Assembly: GCA_946887105.1 (NCBI GenBank)
Contig: CAMPKJ010000143.1
Location: 1 to 12,413, forward strand
Length of the DNA: 12,413 bases
Source: an uncultured Acidobacteriota bacterium
GTDB lineage: Bacteria; Acidobacteriota; Thermoanaerobaculia; Gp7-AA8
Reading direction: 5' to 3'
This document shows positions 12,118-12,413 of this stretch, piece by piece. A program made the translations under genes and the position numbers. The notes below the pieces were generated by a model, which ran no database searches, was not told the origin of the DNA, and saw only the letters and a list, made by a program, of their open reading frames with translations. Position 1 is the first letter of the stretch; every line of letters starts with the position of its first letter.

Positions 12118-12413
12118 AAGGCATCGCTCGCCGTCCTGTTTCTCACCGTCTTCATCGACCTGATCGGGTTCGGGATGGTGATCCCGTTCCTGTCCTTCTA
12201 CGCGCGCGAATACGGCGCGAGCGGCATCGCCGTCGGTGCGGTGGTCGGGATCTACTCGATCATGCAGTTCTTCTTCGCGCCGGTGTGGGGAAGACTGTCG
12301 GATCGCGTCGGACGGCGTCCGGTGATCCTGATCAGCCTCACCGCGAGCTGTACCGGCTATCTGCTGTTCGCGTTTTCGCACAGCCTGGCGGTGCTGTTCG
12401 CATCGCGTGTGAT
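12112..12413 (+). CDS. MFS transporter (DHA1/TetA-like), N-terminal part, cut by window edge
   Basis: About 100 residues are visible, with the first three transmembrane helices: SLAVLFLTVFIDLIGFGMVI (helix 1 with the D-x-x-G-F-G motif common in TetA-type pumps), AVGAVVGIYSIMQFFFAPVW (helix 2), and VILISLTASCTGYLLFAFSH (helix 3). The loop between helices 2 and 3 has the MFS motif A, GRLSDRVGRRP. Such proteins export drugs or metabolites in exchange for protons across the inner membrane; the substrate is unknown. I prefer TTG 12112 (then RKASL) because it places a normal short N-terminus before helix 1 and lies 8 nt after a -10-like box. GTG 12046 is in frame, but that start would begin next to the IS remnant and add 22 unrelated residues. 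The gene runs off the right edge. Confidence 0.85.
   Translation, partial: MRKASLAVLFLTVFIDLIGFGMVIPFLSFYAREYGASGIAVGAVVGIYSIMQFFFAPVWGRLSDRVGRRPVILISLTASCTGYLLFAFSHSLAVLFASRV

Noticed and set aside
1..12413. CRISPR array, tRNA or rRNA genes, riboswitch
   Set aside because: No regularly spaced identical repeats with unique spacers, no cloverleaf or rRNA-like blocks, and no recognisable aptamer core were seen. Intergenic gaps are too short for most of these.

Overview
This is a compact, high-GC chromosomal segment from a Gram-negative bacterium. It encodes a Sec-exported outer-membrane β-barrel, further Sec and Tat exported proteins, and the start of an E1-type 2-oxoglutarate dehydrogenase. 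The style (high GC, many secreted Kelch/β-strand-repeat proteins, short intergenic gaps, several genes without Shine-Dalgarno sites) fits an environmental lineage such as Acidobacteriota. That placement is an impression, not a demonstrated assignment.

Layout. Positions 1-2771 are a tightly packed minus-strand run, in transcription order: marR-type regulator, doxX-like membrane protein, tandem-GNAT acetyltransferase, PAP2 phosphatase, and the 5' end of sucA (cut by the window edge). Positions 2796-5764 run on the plus strand: a zinc-finger thioredoxin (trxC type), an AI-2E/PerM-family transporter and a β-barrel protein. A small NHLP/Os1348-like protein follows (5804-6037) and ends at a clear rho-independent terminator (6064-6090). 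Positions 6219-8213 encode a secreted 12-repeat Kelch protein. It converges stop-to-stop on a minus-strand α-helical, possibly HD-like protein (8214-8756). Divergent from that is a secreted DUF4097-type repeat protein (8843-9679), which converges with 2 bp spacing on a HAD phosphatase (9682-10365). Divergent again is a Tat-signal-bearing Rossmann epimerase-like protein (10438-11547). An insertion-sequence remnant carrying only the N-terminal part of an ISNCY-like transposase occupies roughly 11622-12044. The window ends inside an MFS transporter (from 12112) whose start lies in a 14-bp perfect inverted repeat.

How the parts may work together. The best supported local system is a MarR-controlled redox/thiol-stress module. 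The same palindrome, TTGACGCGTCAA, lies in front of doxX, and a one-base variant lies in the marR/trxC divergent promoter region, where it overlaps a well-formed marR -35 box. This predicts that the MarR protein represses itself, DoxX and thioredoxin together. GNAT, PAP2 and possibly sucA follow doxX with gaps of 9-17 nt and might be co-transcribed.

A second theme is initiation. At least four genes (marR, the β-barrel gene, the epimerase and the MFS gene) have a TANNNT -10-like hexamer 7-8 nt before the start codon and no Shine-Dalgarno, which predicts leaderless mRNAs. I see no CRISPR array, tRNA, rRNA or complete mobile element. No intergenic stretch exceeds 300 bases. I found no complete, clearly new multi-gene system; the MarR palindrome regulon, the orphan NHLP-like protein and the inverted repeat around the MFS start are the leads most worth checking.
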